Assembly: GCA_030154085.1 (NCBI GenBank)
Contig: JASKKR010000019.1
Location: 1-41,063, forward strand
Origin: Candidatus Cloacimonadota bacterium
GTDB lineage: Bacteria; Cloacimonadota; Cloacimonadia; Cloacimonadales; Cloacimonadaceae
Reading direction: 5' to 3'
DNA length: 41,063 nt
The notes beneath the pieces are model-generated. The model worked only from the letters and a program-made list of their open reading frames with translations. It made no database searches and was not told the origin of the DNA. Both the position numbers and the translations under genes were made by a program. Of this stretch, positions 17,874 through 27,383 are shown in pieces; position 1 is the stretch's first letter, and every line of letters begins with the position of its first letter.

Positions 17874-19319
17874 ATGCCAAAACTGATTAGTAAAATCGAC
17901 CCCGTGGTTGCAAAGCAGAATGCCGCCCGTTGTAAGGAACGCGGGATCATCCTGCCCACCATCAAACAACAGATCTATCCCCAGACCATCCCCGAAGAGA
18001 TCAAACGTAAACTCCAGCCCATTGGACTTGAGGATCTCAATCCCCTCAATCTCTTCCGGATCAACTGGAAAAATGACATCAAGACCGGACTCTTTGGTCC
18101 CCCCAACTTCCTGGAGATACCTCCGGAGATCAGCGGCGTAAAAGCTCGTATTATCGGATTGGTGGGCAAATACTTTCCCACCGGAGCCCACAAAGTGGGG
18201 GCGGCGTACGGCTGCCTCGCTCCGCGCCTGGTAAGCGGAACCTTTGATCCCAGAATACACAAAGCTGTCTGGCCTTCCACCGGTAATTATTGCCGGGGAG
18301 GAGCCTTTGACTGTGCTCTTTTAGCTTGCCCGGCTGTTGCAATCTTGCCGGAAGAGATGAGTCAGGAGCGCTTTGATTGGCTCAAAGAAATCGGCGCAGA
18401 AGTTTATGCCACTCCCGGCTGTGAATCAAATGTGAAAGAGATCTATGACAAATGTGCCGAACTTCGCCAAGACCCGCAATACGTGATTCTCAATCAATTT
18501 GATGAATTTGGCAATCCCTTTTGGCACTATCATGTAACCGGCAACGCCATCCAGGAAGTTTATGACATGGTAAAGAAGCCGTCAAATCGCTTGAGTGCCT
18601 ATGTCAGCGCTACCGGTTCTGCCGGGACAATTGCTGCCGGAGATTACCTGAAGAAGTTATTCCCGCTGATGAAAACCACTGCCGCAGAGGCCTTTGAATG
18701 CCCTACTCTGCTCAATAACGGTTTTGGCGGACATCGCATTGAAGGCATCGGCGATAAACACGTGCCTTGGGTGCACAATGTGCGCAATACCGATGCTGTT
18801 GCCGCTATCCGTGATGAAGACTGCCTGCGGCTGCTTCGTCTTTTCAACGAGGAAGAGGGGCACAAAGCTCTCATCGCTTGGGGCGTTAAGGAAGAAACTG
18901 TTCACAATCTCCCTCTGCTGGGCATTTCCTCCATCTGCAACTTGCTGGCGTCCATTAAAACAGCCAAATACTTTGAATACAATGAAGATGACGTGATCTT
19001 CACCTGTTTTACTGACGCTGCCAATATGTATGCCAGTAGAATAGCCGAGCAGCAGCAGCTTCATGGTCCTTACAATTCTTTGCAGGCTGCCTTGGACATG
19101 GAGAGTTGCCTCAAGGCACAATCTTATGATAACTTCCTGGAACTCAGCTATCAGGATAAAAAGCGTATTCATAATCTTAAGTATTACACTTGGGTGGAGC
19201 AACAAGGTAAAAGCTACGAAGAGATCCTGCAGCAATGGGATCCGCAGTATTGGGTGGAAACCTTCGAAGAAAACCTGGACGAATTGGATATAGCAATCGA
19301 GGAGTTTAATGCTCTATAA
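17874..19319 (+). CDS. Fold-type II PLP-dependent lyase-like enzyme paired with ygeW
   Basis: A 481-residue protein of the tryptophan-synthase-beta / cysteine synthase / threonine dehydratase fold. The likely PLP lysine is Lys107 in FPTGAHKVGAAYG. A phosphate-binding asparagine loop (STGNYCRGGAFDCALLA) follows, then NQFDEFGNPFWHYHVTGNAI and a glycine-rich SATGSAGTIAAGDYL. It does not look like YgeX diaminopropionate ammonia-lyase, whose active-site lysine context differs, but it stands where YgeX stands in E. coli. I propose an ammonia-lyase or beta-elimination reaction on an amino-acid product of ureide breakdown (inference). GGAG lies 7 bases before the ATG, and the stop overlaps the next gene by 11 bases. 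This gene and ygeW look somewhat richer in G+C than their neighbours by eye. Confidence 0.85.
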   Translation: MPKLISKIDPVVAKQNAARCKERGIILPTIKQQIYPQTIPEEIKRKLQPIGLEDLNPLNLFRINWKNDIKTGLFGPPNFLEIPPEISGVKARIIGLVGKYFPTGAHKVGAAYGCLAPRLVSGTFDPRIHKAVWPSTGNYCRGGAFDCALLACPAVAILPEEMSQERFDWLKEIGAEVYATPGCESNVKEIYDKCAELRQDPQYVILNQFDEFGNPFWHYHVTGNAIQEVYDMVKKPSNRLSAYVSATGSAGTIAAGDYLKKLFPLMKTTAAEAFECPTLLNNGFGGHRIEGIGDKHVPWVHNVRNTDAVAAIRDEDCLRLLRLFNEEEGHKALIAWGVKEETVHNLPLLGISSICNLLASIKTAKYFEYNEDDVIFTCFTDAANMYASRIAEQQQLHGPYNSLQAALDMESCLKAQSYDNFLELSYQDKKRIHNLKYYTWVEQQGKSYEEILQQWDPQYWVETFEENLDELDIAIEEFNAL

Positions 19320-19839
19320 GACTTTTGCTATCATTCTAGCTTCTGGGAAAGGCAGCCGTTTTGGGATGCCAAAGTCGAAGGCAAGCTTTAATGGCAGCCT
19401 ATTTTCCCAGAAGATCATGGAAACGCTCGTTTCAGGTGGCATCGAAGAGATCTATCTAGCTGACGATCTCAAGACAGATTCGATGCTGGATACCATTAGG
19501 CAATCGATAAGCTCTTTAAAGGAAGCTGCAGATTGCTATTTAATCTTCCCTGTGGATCATCCCTTTGTATTATCAGAAACTATCTCCACGATGCTGCAGG
19601 TATCCAGAGCAAACCCGGATTGTGTGATCAAACCGGAATATCGTGGTCATAGAGGACATCCAATCATTATCCCCGCCAATCTGGATCTCAATGATTGTCA
19701 GTATGATAATTTGCGAGATCTAATCCGATATAGCGGAATCGCAACCTTAATTGTGCCCGTCGAGGACCCTGGGATATTGATGAACATCAATCACCCGGAA
19801 GATATCCACATTGGGCAAGAAGCTTGTCTGGAGATGTAA
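19309..19839 (+). CDS. MocA-like molybdenum cofactor cytidylyltransferase / NTP transferase
   Basis: A 176-residue MobA-like nucleotidyltransferase with the N-terminal NTP-binding signature ILASGKGSRFGMPKSKASF, an acidic metal motif FPVDHPF and GHRGHPIII. Members next to Mo hydroxylases (MocA, YgfJ) convert molybdopterin to its cytosine dinucleotide form, the cofactor used by xanthine-dehydrogenase-family enzymes. Clustering with the Mo and FeS subunits supports that role here. It is slightly shorter than typical MocA (about 190-200 residues). It overlaps the upstream gene by 11 bases. Confidence 0.85.
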   Translation: MLYKTFAIILASGKGSRFGMPKSKASFNGSLFSQKIMETLVSGGIEEIYLADDLKTDSMLDTIRQSISSLKEAADCYLIFPVDHPFVLSETISTMLQVSRANPDCVIKPEYRGHRGHPIIIPANLDLNDCQYDNLRDLIRYSGIATLIVPVEDPGILMNINHPEDIHIGQEACLEM

Positions 19840-20387
19840 TGAATGCTATCGATATTATTAAAACCCGACACAGCGTACGAGACTTTAGTGATCGTCAAAT
19901 TCCTACTGATATCTTATACGTGATCTTGGAAGCTGGACGTTTAGCGCCCTCAGCCCAAAATAGTCAACCATGGCGCTATATCGTTTACACTGAGCCAGAA
20001 AAAATCCGCGAGCTATCCCGTAAAACAGGTCTTGTGGGCAAAAGCAATTTCTTCATCAAAAATGCACCTTGCGTGATTATCGCCTGTGCAGATACGAAAA
20101 AGAACGTGCGTATCAATAACCAGGATTACTATTTGGTAGATACGGCGATCTCATTTCAGCAGATGATGTTAGCAGCTTGGCAATATGGCATTGGATCTTG
20201 TTGGATGGCAGCTTTCTCTGAAAAAATACTAGCTAAGTATCTGGATTTGCCCCGAAGTTATAGGATTGTGGGACTCTCTCCTTTCGGATATCCTAAAGAG
20301 GAAAAGGGACTATATTCTAAAACTCTCTCTTTTGTCTCTGGTTCTGATAAGCGACTCCCTCTATCAGAAATTGTCCAGTTTAGATAA
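19839..20387 (+). CDS. Nitroreductase-family FMN oxidoreductase
   Basis: About 183 residues with the nitroreductase fold signature: IIKTRHSVRDFSDRQI at the N-terminus (FMN-phosphate contacts), APSAQNSQPWRYIVY, a mid-domain IGSCWMAAF and the C-terminal GYPKEEKGLYSK. Such enzymes bind FMN and move electrons from NAD(P)H to varied acceptors. The frame can be opened from TTG 19824, but the ATG at 19839 shares its A with the MocA-like stop (TAATG) and has GGAG six bases upstream, so I use it. As the last gene of the Mo-hydroxylase operon, it might serve as the flavin partner replacing the absent FAD subunit (speculative). Confidence 0.88.
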   Translation: MNAIDIIKTRHSVRDFSDRQIPTDILYVILEAGRLAPSAQNSQPWRYIVYTEPEKIRELSRKTGLVGKSNFFIKNAPCVIIACADTKKNVRINNQDYYLVDTAISFQQMMLAAWQYGIGSCWMAAFSEKILAKYLDLPRSYRIVGLSPFGYPKEEKGLYSKTLSFVSGSDKRLPLSEIVQFR

Positions 20388-21935
<1,548 letters not shown>

Positions 21936-21957
21936 TTCAATTTAGATGGGAGAGATT

Positions 21958-23130
21958 ATGAGGAAATACCTGTTTTTCTTGTGCCTGCTCATTGCTACTG
22001 GGCTTAGAGCACAATCTGCAGACACTTTATATGTGCTGCATATGCCACAATATACTAATCCCTTTTATGAGCCATATTCGCTGAACTATCTCGGAGTCGA
22101 AGCGGCTGGACGGGGTTATACCGGTACAGGAGTTTTAGGTTCTGCACAGACAGCTCTGATAAATCCAGCTACCATGATTACCGATTCTACCAGAATTTTT
22201 ACAGAAATCAATATAAAGCCTTCGATTAGCGCTGAGGGTCTGGCATTTGACAGCCGATATTCTTCACCGATGCCTTTGGGACTTTTGGGTCTGAGTTTTC
22301 CGTTAGGTTCAAAAGTAGCTGCAGCAATCATATATAGCAATCCTAAATCCTTGGTTTTGGATGACTTCTCGGTTGTGATCAATCAAGGGGCGGACATGGT
22401 CACCAGATATCCTAAGTACTATCTGCACCAACTGACTGTATCTGCTCGCTATCAAGCCACAGATGATCTTAATGTGGGGCTTTCGGTGCACAATCAGCTT
22501 CACTATTTAGATGATGTGATATTCCTAATGACCTACGACCGGGTGCGAGATTATAAGTACCTTCTGCGCTTTCAACCAGGATTATATTATCAGGTTGGAG
22601 ATCTGGGAGTAGGGCTTTCTGCAACCATACCTTCCAAGATAAAGTGGGATTTGGACTATGCGGAGTATGATGCGGATCTCCCGCTTGAGCTCAGTGCTGG
22701 ACTAAGTTATAGCAAAGATATCTATCGCTTTTCCTCTGACTTTCGTTTTAGGCAAGACTCTGCTATAGACGATGTATTTGAAGACAAGATATCTCTCCAT
22801 CTGGGAGCAGAACGGCGTGAAGGAAACAAGATCATAAGAGCCGGATATTTTTATAGCTCAGATGTATTCAATGGGCAAGTTATGCTTCCGGTAGACGAAA
22901 ATTCATTGGATGAATCTATCTTTTGGGAAGATGTTTCTCCCACTTTACCGGTAGATGATAATGAGCAACATTTTCTCACTGTTGGCTTTGGCTATCTTTT
23001 CCGGGATGGATCTCTTAATCTGTCAGCGATGGGTGTGGTTGCTGGTGAAAGCAAATGCACTCAAGTCAATCTGAGCCTCAGCTTGTATATCAGTTCGTTT
23101 AAGCGCAAAGATTTTCTCAAGTTTGAATGA
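21958..23130 (+). CDS. Outer-membrane beta-barrel protein, PorV/UPF0164-like
   Basis: About 390 residues with a Sec signal peptide (RKYLFFLCLLIATGLRAQS, cleavage after RAQ). The mature start LGVEAAGRGYTGTGVLGSAQTALINPATM resembles the N-terminus of FadL/PorV/UPF0164-type barrels (a Gly/Ala-rich stretch followed by NPA). The rest is alternating hydrophobic beta strands with aromatic girdle residues. PorV-like proteins take part in type IX secretion, which would suit the C25 protein in this window, but that link is inference. ATG 21958 is chosen because GGGAGAG precedes it; an in-frame ATG at 21946 is less well placed. The stop overlaps the next ATG by 4 bases. Confidence 0.75.
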   Translation: MRKYLFFLCLLIATGLRAQSADTLYVLHMPQYTNPFYEPYSLNYLGVEAAGRGYTGTGVLGSAQTALINPATMITDSTRIFTEINIKPSISAEGLAFDSRYSSPMPLGLLGLSFPLGSKVAAAIIYSNPKSLVLDDFSVVINQGADMVTRYPKYYLHQLTVSARYQATDDLNVGLSVHNQLHYLDDVIFLMTYDRVRDYKYLLRFQPGLYYQVGDLGVGLSATIPSKIKWDLDYAEYDADLPLELSAGLSYSKDIYRFSSDFRFRQDSAIDDVFEDKISLHLGAERREGNKIIRAGYFYSSDVFNGQVMLPVDENSLDESIFWEDVSPTLPVDDNEQHFLTVGFGYLFRDGSLNLSAMGVVAGESKCTQVNLSLSLYISSFKRKDFLKFE

Positions 23131-24254
23131 AACAGCCACGTGTAGAAATCCGCAGTATAGATTCCTATGCTCTAGCTGAGATTGAGGAGGCAGTAAGTCA
23201 TTGGTTCTCTCGACAGAAGGATCCAAAGTTTAAAAGAAGCAACCGGGTGTTAATCAAACCTAATTTGTTGGGAGCATATTTACCAGAGAGAGCCGTTACT
23301 ACTCATCCTGTCGTTTTGGAGGCGATCATCCGCTATTTTTTGGATCGCAAGAAAGAAGTCTGGCTGGGTGATAGTCCGGGAGGCACTGTCTCAGTGCAAA
23401 AGGTTTGGGAAAACTGTGGGCTGCAGGATCTTGCGGATCGTTATCCCATTCGTTTGGTAAATCTTTCCACTATGGCATATCGGGAGCTGGAATATGATGG
23501 GATTCCCGTCAAGGTTTCCGAAGCTCTTTTCCAATGTGGCTTAGTAATCAATGTAGCAAAATATAAGACTCATTCCCTCATGTCGTATACTGGAGCTCTA
23601 AAAAATCTCTATGGTCTGATTCCAGGTATGGTCAAAAGTGAGTATCATCGCCAATATCCCGATACTGAGAGCTTTGCCAAACTGCTCTTAGCGCTGTTTG
23701 GAATTTGTAGGCAAAAGATTAGCTATAACATCATTGATGGTATTATCGGGATGGATGGAGCTGGTCCATCCGCTGGGAGACCAAAGCACTTTGGAGTCTT
23801 GATGGGTTCGGACAGCATTTCGGCTCTTGATACAATTGCTTCGAGGATGATGGGTTTTAAAATCAAAGATGTGCCATATCTTGCGGAAGCGTTACACATG
23901 GAGGGGGTATTACCATCTAGGATCATCGTACCTCAAAGCTTTCTTTCCTATCGCTTTGCTGATGCTAATATCCGTTCAGTGAAAATGAGCCAGGAGACCC
24001 TGAAATTTATTCCACGTCCCCTCGGCTATGCTTTTAGAAAAGTATACTATTATTATCCTGTGGTGAGTAAGCGCTGTGTACGCTGTGGAGTCTGTGTACG
24101 TTCTTGTCCTGTAGAGTCTATTGCATGGCAGGATAATGGATTACCAAAGATAAACAAGGATCACTGTATCAAGTGTCTTTGCTGTCACGAGCTTTGTCCA
24201 AGTCAAGCGATTGATATTCATAAGTCTCTGATTGCACGTGTGGTAATGAGATGA
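23127..24254 (+). CDS. DUF362 protein with two-cluster ferredoxin domain
   Basis: A 375-residue cytoplasmic protein. The N-terminal 290 or so residues are a DUF362 domain (VLIKPNLLG, THPVVLEAII, GDSPGGT, NVAKYKTHSLMSYTGALKNLYG, DGIIGMDGAGPSAG). The C-terminus has two CxxCxxCxxxCP motifs (CVRCGVCVRSCP, CIKCLCCHELCP) for two [4Fe-4S] clusters. DUF362 proteins occur widely in anaerobes and lack a settled biochemical role; a redox or metal-centre function is likely. The start overlaps the OMP stop (ATGA), and its own stop overlaps the FtsB-like start (ATGA). Confidence 0.9.
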   Translation: MKQPRVEIRSIDSYALAEIEEAVSHWFSRQKDPKFKRSNRVLIKPNLLGAYLPERAVTTHPVVLEAIIRYFLDRKKEVWLGDSPGGTVSVQKVWENCGLQDLADRYPIRLVNLSTMAYRELEYDGIPVKVSEALFQCGLVINVAKYKTHSLMSYTGALKNLYGLIPGMVKSEYHRQYPDTESFAKLLLALFGICRQKISYNIIDGIIGMDGAGPSAGRPKHFGVLMGSDSISALDTIASRMMGFKIKDVPYLAEALHMEGVLPSRIIVPQSFLSYRFADANIRSVKMSQETLKFIPRPLGYAFRKVYYYYPVVSKRCVRCGVCVRSCPVESIAWQDNGLPKINKDHCIKCLCCHELCPSQAIDIHKSLIARVVMR

Positions 24255-24562
24255 AGACAAAAGCTAAAGCAACCCCGAAATATTTAAAATATTTCTTCTA
24301 TGCTCTAATTATCCTCCTTTTGGTCTGGATCTTGTTCACTGGGCGCAATAGCTTTTTAAACACATATCGCTTAAAAAAACAAGTGGATCGTTTGGAGCAA
24401 GAAACCATGCGACTAAAGGTGGCAAATGATTCCCTTGCTCAAGAAAACGCTCGTTTGAAGACTGATCCTGAAGCGGCAGAAAAGGCAGCACGCGAGCAAT
24501 TTGGACTCACAAAGCCGAACGAAAAAGTATTCCGATTTGTGCCGGCAAGAGAGGATGATTAA
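24251..24562 (+). CDS. FtsB/DivIC-family septum formation initiator
   Basis: A 103-residue bitopic protein with a short cytoplasmic Lys-rich N-terminus, one membrane helix (about 12-30) and a long coiled coil (about 35-75, KKQVDRLEQETMRLKVANDSLAQENARL). It ends in the family segment AAREQFGLTKPNEKVFRF. FtsB/DivIC links FtsL and FtsQ/DivIB in the divisome, acting at the septum. It is translationally coupled to the DUF362 gene and sits 5 bases before the GGDEF gene, an unusual pairing for a division protein. Confidence 0.88.
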   Translation: MKTKAKATPKYLKYFFYALIILLLVWILFTGRNSFLNTYRLKKQVDRLEQETMRLKVANDSLAQENARLKTDPEAAEKAAREQFGLTKPNEKVFRFVPAREDD

Positions 24563-24567
24563 AAGAG

Positions 24568-26229
24568 ATGCAGAGCAGGATTGCCAAACACACTATTCTC
24601 CAGCCAGAAAGGATTGAAGCAATCCGTAATTTAGCACAAGAGCTGTTCGGTGAACGAACACAAAATCGGCAAGCCCTGATTCAGAAGATAGTAACTTTTT
24701 TCGAAGAATCTGCAGAAAATCCTCCCGTAACTGGTATTGTTGATACCATAGCCGTCTTTTTTGAAGCTGCTTTTGATCTTCTGATATCCAAAAAGCAAGA
24801 ACCCGAAGCTTCCTTATATCGCTTCTTAGTATTAACTAATCACTTGCCTGTATTAAAGAATTCTTCTATCTATGACGAAACTTTGGAGATTCTTAATCCT
24901 CTTTTCCTCACTGATCCGGCGTCCATAAAAATCTTTGATCAGCTGCAAATGCTTTATCTTTATTCTGATATTGGTTTTTGGGATGCGGCAAAACGGGAAC
25001 TTGCCAAGCTTGAGGGGATCATTACACAGGATCAGCTCAGTTTCTATGCTTTGTACAAATTGTGTAAGTTTCGCTGTACAGAAACCAAGATAAATCATGC
25101 TTCAAATCTAAGAGAATTTTTGGACTTTTGTCTGGAAATAAAAGATCTTTCAGACTCAGAATCAACTATCTTTCTAATGCTTTATTGGCTTTCCCATTGT
25201 CGATGGTTCAAAGAGCATGCTCTCTATCGCATCTTGCTCATGGATCTTTATGATAGGATTTGGCAAGTAAATTGTCTGAATTGTGCATATGTAGGTGTAG
25301 AACTCTTCTCTATGGATGACAAGCAGATTTCTCCATCTCTTAAGATCATCTACTGCCAGGATTTAATCCGTGATCAGCACAAGATCCTAAATTCAATGCA
25401 GCTCAATTCACTCTACTTTTATGCAGGAAATTATCTCAGCGGACTAAAGGAACAGTTCAGAGAGTCGATCAAAAGTTACCAATCGTCAAATTATTATTTG
25501 CACAAATGCTGGGAAAAACTGATTGGCATCTCAGCTTATCTCAGGTCTCACCTTCGTCCCGTGCAATACAAACAGGCTATGCAGCTTTTAGAAGAGAAGT
25601 TCTTGAATCTTTCAAATCAGACCAGCCTGAGAACCAGCAGTTATGTCGAAAACCTACAAGCGAATTTTGAAAAGATTGAAGAACTCTATCGAGAAGTAGG
25701 AGAACTATCTCTCACAGACTCTCTTACCGGACAAAGAAATCGTCGTTACATGGAATATAACCTTCCCCAGCTCATAGCTCTGGCATCTCGGCAAAATGTT
25801 CCTGTAAGTTTCATTATGATTGATGTGGACAATTTTAAGGAGATTAATGACCAATATGGTCATGCAGTGGGCGATACTGTTTTAGCGAGTTTAGCAGAGG
25901 TTTTAGGCTCGGAATTTCGCCAAAGTGATGTTATCATCCGTTATGGGGGTGATGAATTTTTGGCTGTACTTTTTAATAGTGGTTTAGAGCAGAGTAAAGA
26001 GATCGTGGAAAAACTAAGATTAAAGATCCAAAAAAGGAATTTTCACTACAAAGATATCGATCTGAAGATCACTATCAGTATAGGAATAAACATCGAGAGC
26101 TTTGACAGCAAAGCCGCTGTAGCTCCAATTGCAGACTATATTCAACGAGCCGATATTGCCTTGTATCGAGCTAAAGAAGCTGGCAGAAATCGCACTGCAG
26201 TCTATCATGCAAGTGAATTTCCTGCTTGA
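24568..26229 (+). CDS. GGDEF diguanylate cyclase with helical N-terminal region
   Basis: A 553-residue protein. Residues 1 to about 375 are helical and TPR-like, with no membrane segment or signal peptide. The C-terminal 170 residues form a GGDEF domain, starting LTDSLTGQRNRRYME, with an intact active site YGGDEF (460-464). The inhibitory I-site RxxD (Arg451-Asp454) lies exactly five residues upstream of GGDEF. It should therefore make cyclic di-GMP with product feedback. The N-terminal part probably senses or binds a partner; I cannot assign its ligand. Confidence 0.92.
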   Translation: MQSRIAKHTILQPERIEAIRNLAQELFGERTQNRQALIQKIVTFFEESAENPPVTGIVDTIAVFFEAAFDLLISKKQEPEASLYRFLVLTNHLPVLKNSSIYDETLEILNPLFLTDPASIKIFDQLQMLYLYSDIGFWDAAKRELAKLEGIITQDQLSFYALYKLCKFRCTETKINHASNLREFLDFCLEIKDLSDSESTIFLMLYWLSHCRWFKEHALYRILLMDLYDRIWQVNCLNCAYVGVELFSMDDKQISPSLKIIYCQDLIRDQHKILNSMQLNSLYFYAGNYLSGLKEQFRESIKSYQSSNYYLHKCWEKLIGISAYLRSHLRPVQYKQAMQLLEEKFLNLSNQTSLRTSSYVENLQANFEKIEELYREVGELSLTDSLTGQRNRRYMEYNLPQLIALASRQNVPVSFIMIDVDNFKEINDQYGHAVGDTVLASLAEVLGSEFRQSDVIIRYGGDEFLAVLFNSGLEQSKEIVEKLRLKIQKRNFHYKDIDLKITISIGINIESFDSKAAVAPIADYIQRADIALYRAKEAGRNRTAVYHASEFPA

Positions 26230-26274
26230 CACATATTATATATAATAAATTTTCATGTTTTAAAGGAGATTGCC

Positions 26275-27378
26275 ATGGCAAAAGTAGTAGTAAAAGACTT
26301 GAATAAGTATTATGACAACGGCTTTCATGCAGTCAAAGATGTGAGTTTTGTAGCAGAAGATAAAGAATTTGTAGTTCTGGTAGGTCCATCAGGATGCGGA
26401 AAGACGACTGTATTACGCCTCATAGCCGGTTTGGAGGAAATCTCCAGTGGAGAGATTTACATCGGTGACGAACTGGTGAATAAAAAACAGCCTAAAGATC
26501 GTGACATTGCGATGGTGTTTCAAAACTATGCTCTTTATCCCCACATGACAGTCTTTGATAATATGGCATTTGCACTCAAACTGCGTAGAGAAGACAAGGC
26601 TCAGATCAAAAAAAAGGTGAGCGAAGCAGCTGCTCTTTTGGGCATCGAGAGCATGTTGAACCGCAAGCCTGGTCAGCTCTCCGGTGGTCAAAGACAGCGT
26701 GTGGCTTTGGGACGCGCTATCGTTCGAAATCCCAAGGTGTTTCTCTTTGACGAACCCCTTTCAAATCTTGATGCCAAATTGCGCGTAGCTATGAGAGCCG
26801 AGATCGTGAAACTGCATAATACTCTTGAAAATACAATGATCTATGTAACTCACGATCAGGTAGAAGCTATGACCATGGCTGACCGCATCGTAGTTATGAA
26901 AGACGGCGTCATTCATCAGATCGATACCCCCTTGGAGATCTATAATAATCCCGCGAACGTCTTCGTTGCTGGCTTTATCGGCAGCCCAGCGATCAATATG
27001 GTGCCAGGTAAGATTGTTCGCAAAGATTCTCACCTGTGGTTTGACAGCTCGGATTATATCCTGCAGCTCACTGATGAACAACAAAACAGATTTAAAAACT
27101 ACGAAAATAAAGATATTATCATGGGTATCCGACCTGAAGACTTATACGATGCTAGGCACGATAGCATGGCTTCATTCCCGCAAAAGTTTACTCCAATATG
27201 CGATCTCGTTGAGCCCTTAGGAAGTGAATTTCACGTCGTGCTCAAAACCAAGAACTATGAGTTTGTCGCCAGATTAGACCCTAAAGAACTACCCAAAGTT
27301 GGTGAAGAACTCACAATCAGTGTAGATATGGAGAAAGCACATTTCTTCGACCCCGAAAGTGAAGAAAGATTGAGATAG
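26275..27378 (+). CDS. MsmX/UgpC/MalK-type sugar ABC transporter ATPase
   Basis: A 367-residue ATPase: Walker A GPSGCGKTT (37-45), Q-loop VFQNYALYPHMT, signature LSGGQRQRVALGRA, Walker B VFLFDEPLSNLDAKLR and the switch THDQVEAMTMADR. A C-terminal regulatory OB-type domain includes GIRPEDLYD. It energises CUT1 carbohydrate importers. No permease or binding-protein gene is nearby, as with promiscuous MsmX-type ATPases shared by several transporters. AAGGAG lies 6 bases before the ATG. An AT-rich stretch with TATAAT (26241-26246) lies just upstream and may be a -10 box. Confidence 0.93.
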   Translation: MAKVVVKDLNKYYDNGFHAVKDVSFVAEDKEFVVLVGPSGCGKTTVLRLIAGLEEISSGEIYIGDELVNKKQPKDRDIAMVFQNYALYPHMTVFDNMAFALKLRREDKAQIKKKVSEAAALLGIESMLNRKPGQLSGGQRQRVALGRAIVRNPKVFLFDEPLSNLDAKLRVAMRAEIVKLHNTLENTMIYVTHDQVEAMTMADRIVVMKDGVIHQIDTPLEIYNNPANVFVAGFIGSPAINMVPGKIVRKDSHLWFDSSDYILQLTDEQQNRFKNYENKDIIMGIRPEDLYDARHDSMASFPQKFTPICDLVEPLGSEFHVVLKTKNYEFVARLDPKELPKVGEELTISVDMEKAHFFDPESEERLR

Positions 27379-27383
27379 GATCC

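Noticed and set aside
18657-19235. Minus-strand open frame of 192 codons opposite the PLP enzyme
   Set aside because: Antisense to a well-supported gene; no ribosome site or family signature.
26226-26246. TTGACA followed by TATAAT before the ABC ATPase gene
   Set aside because: The spacer is only 9 bases, so the two boxes cannot form one sigma70 promoter; only the TATAAT may be meaningful.
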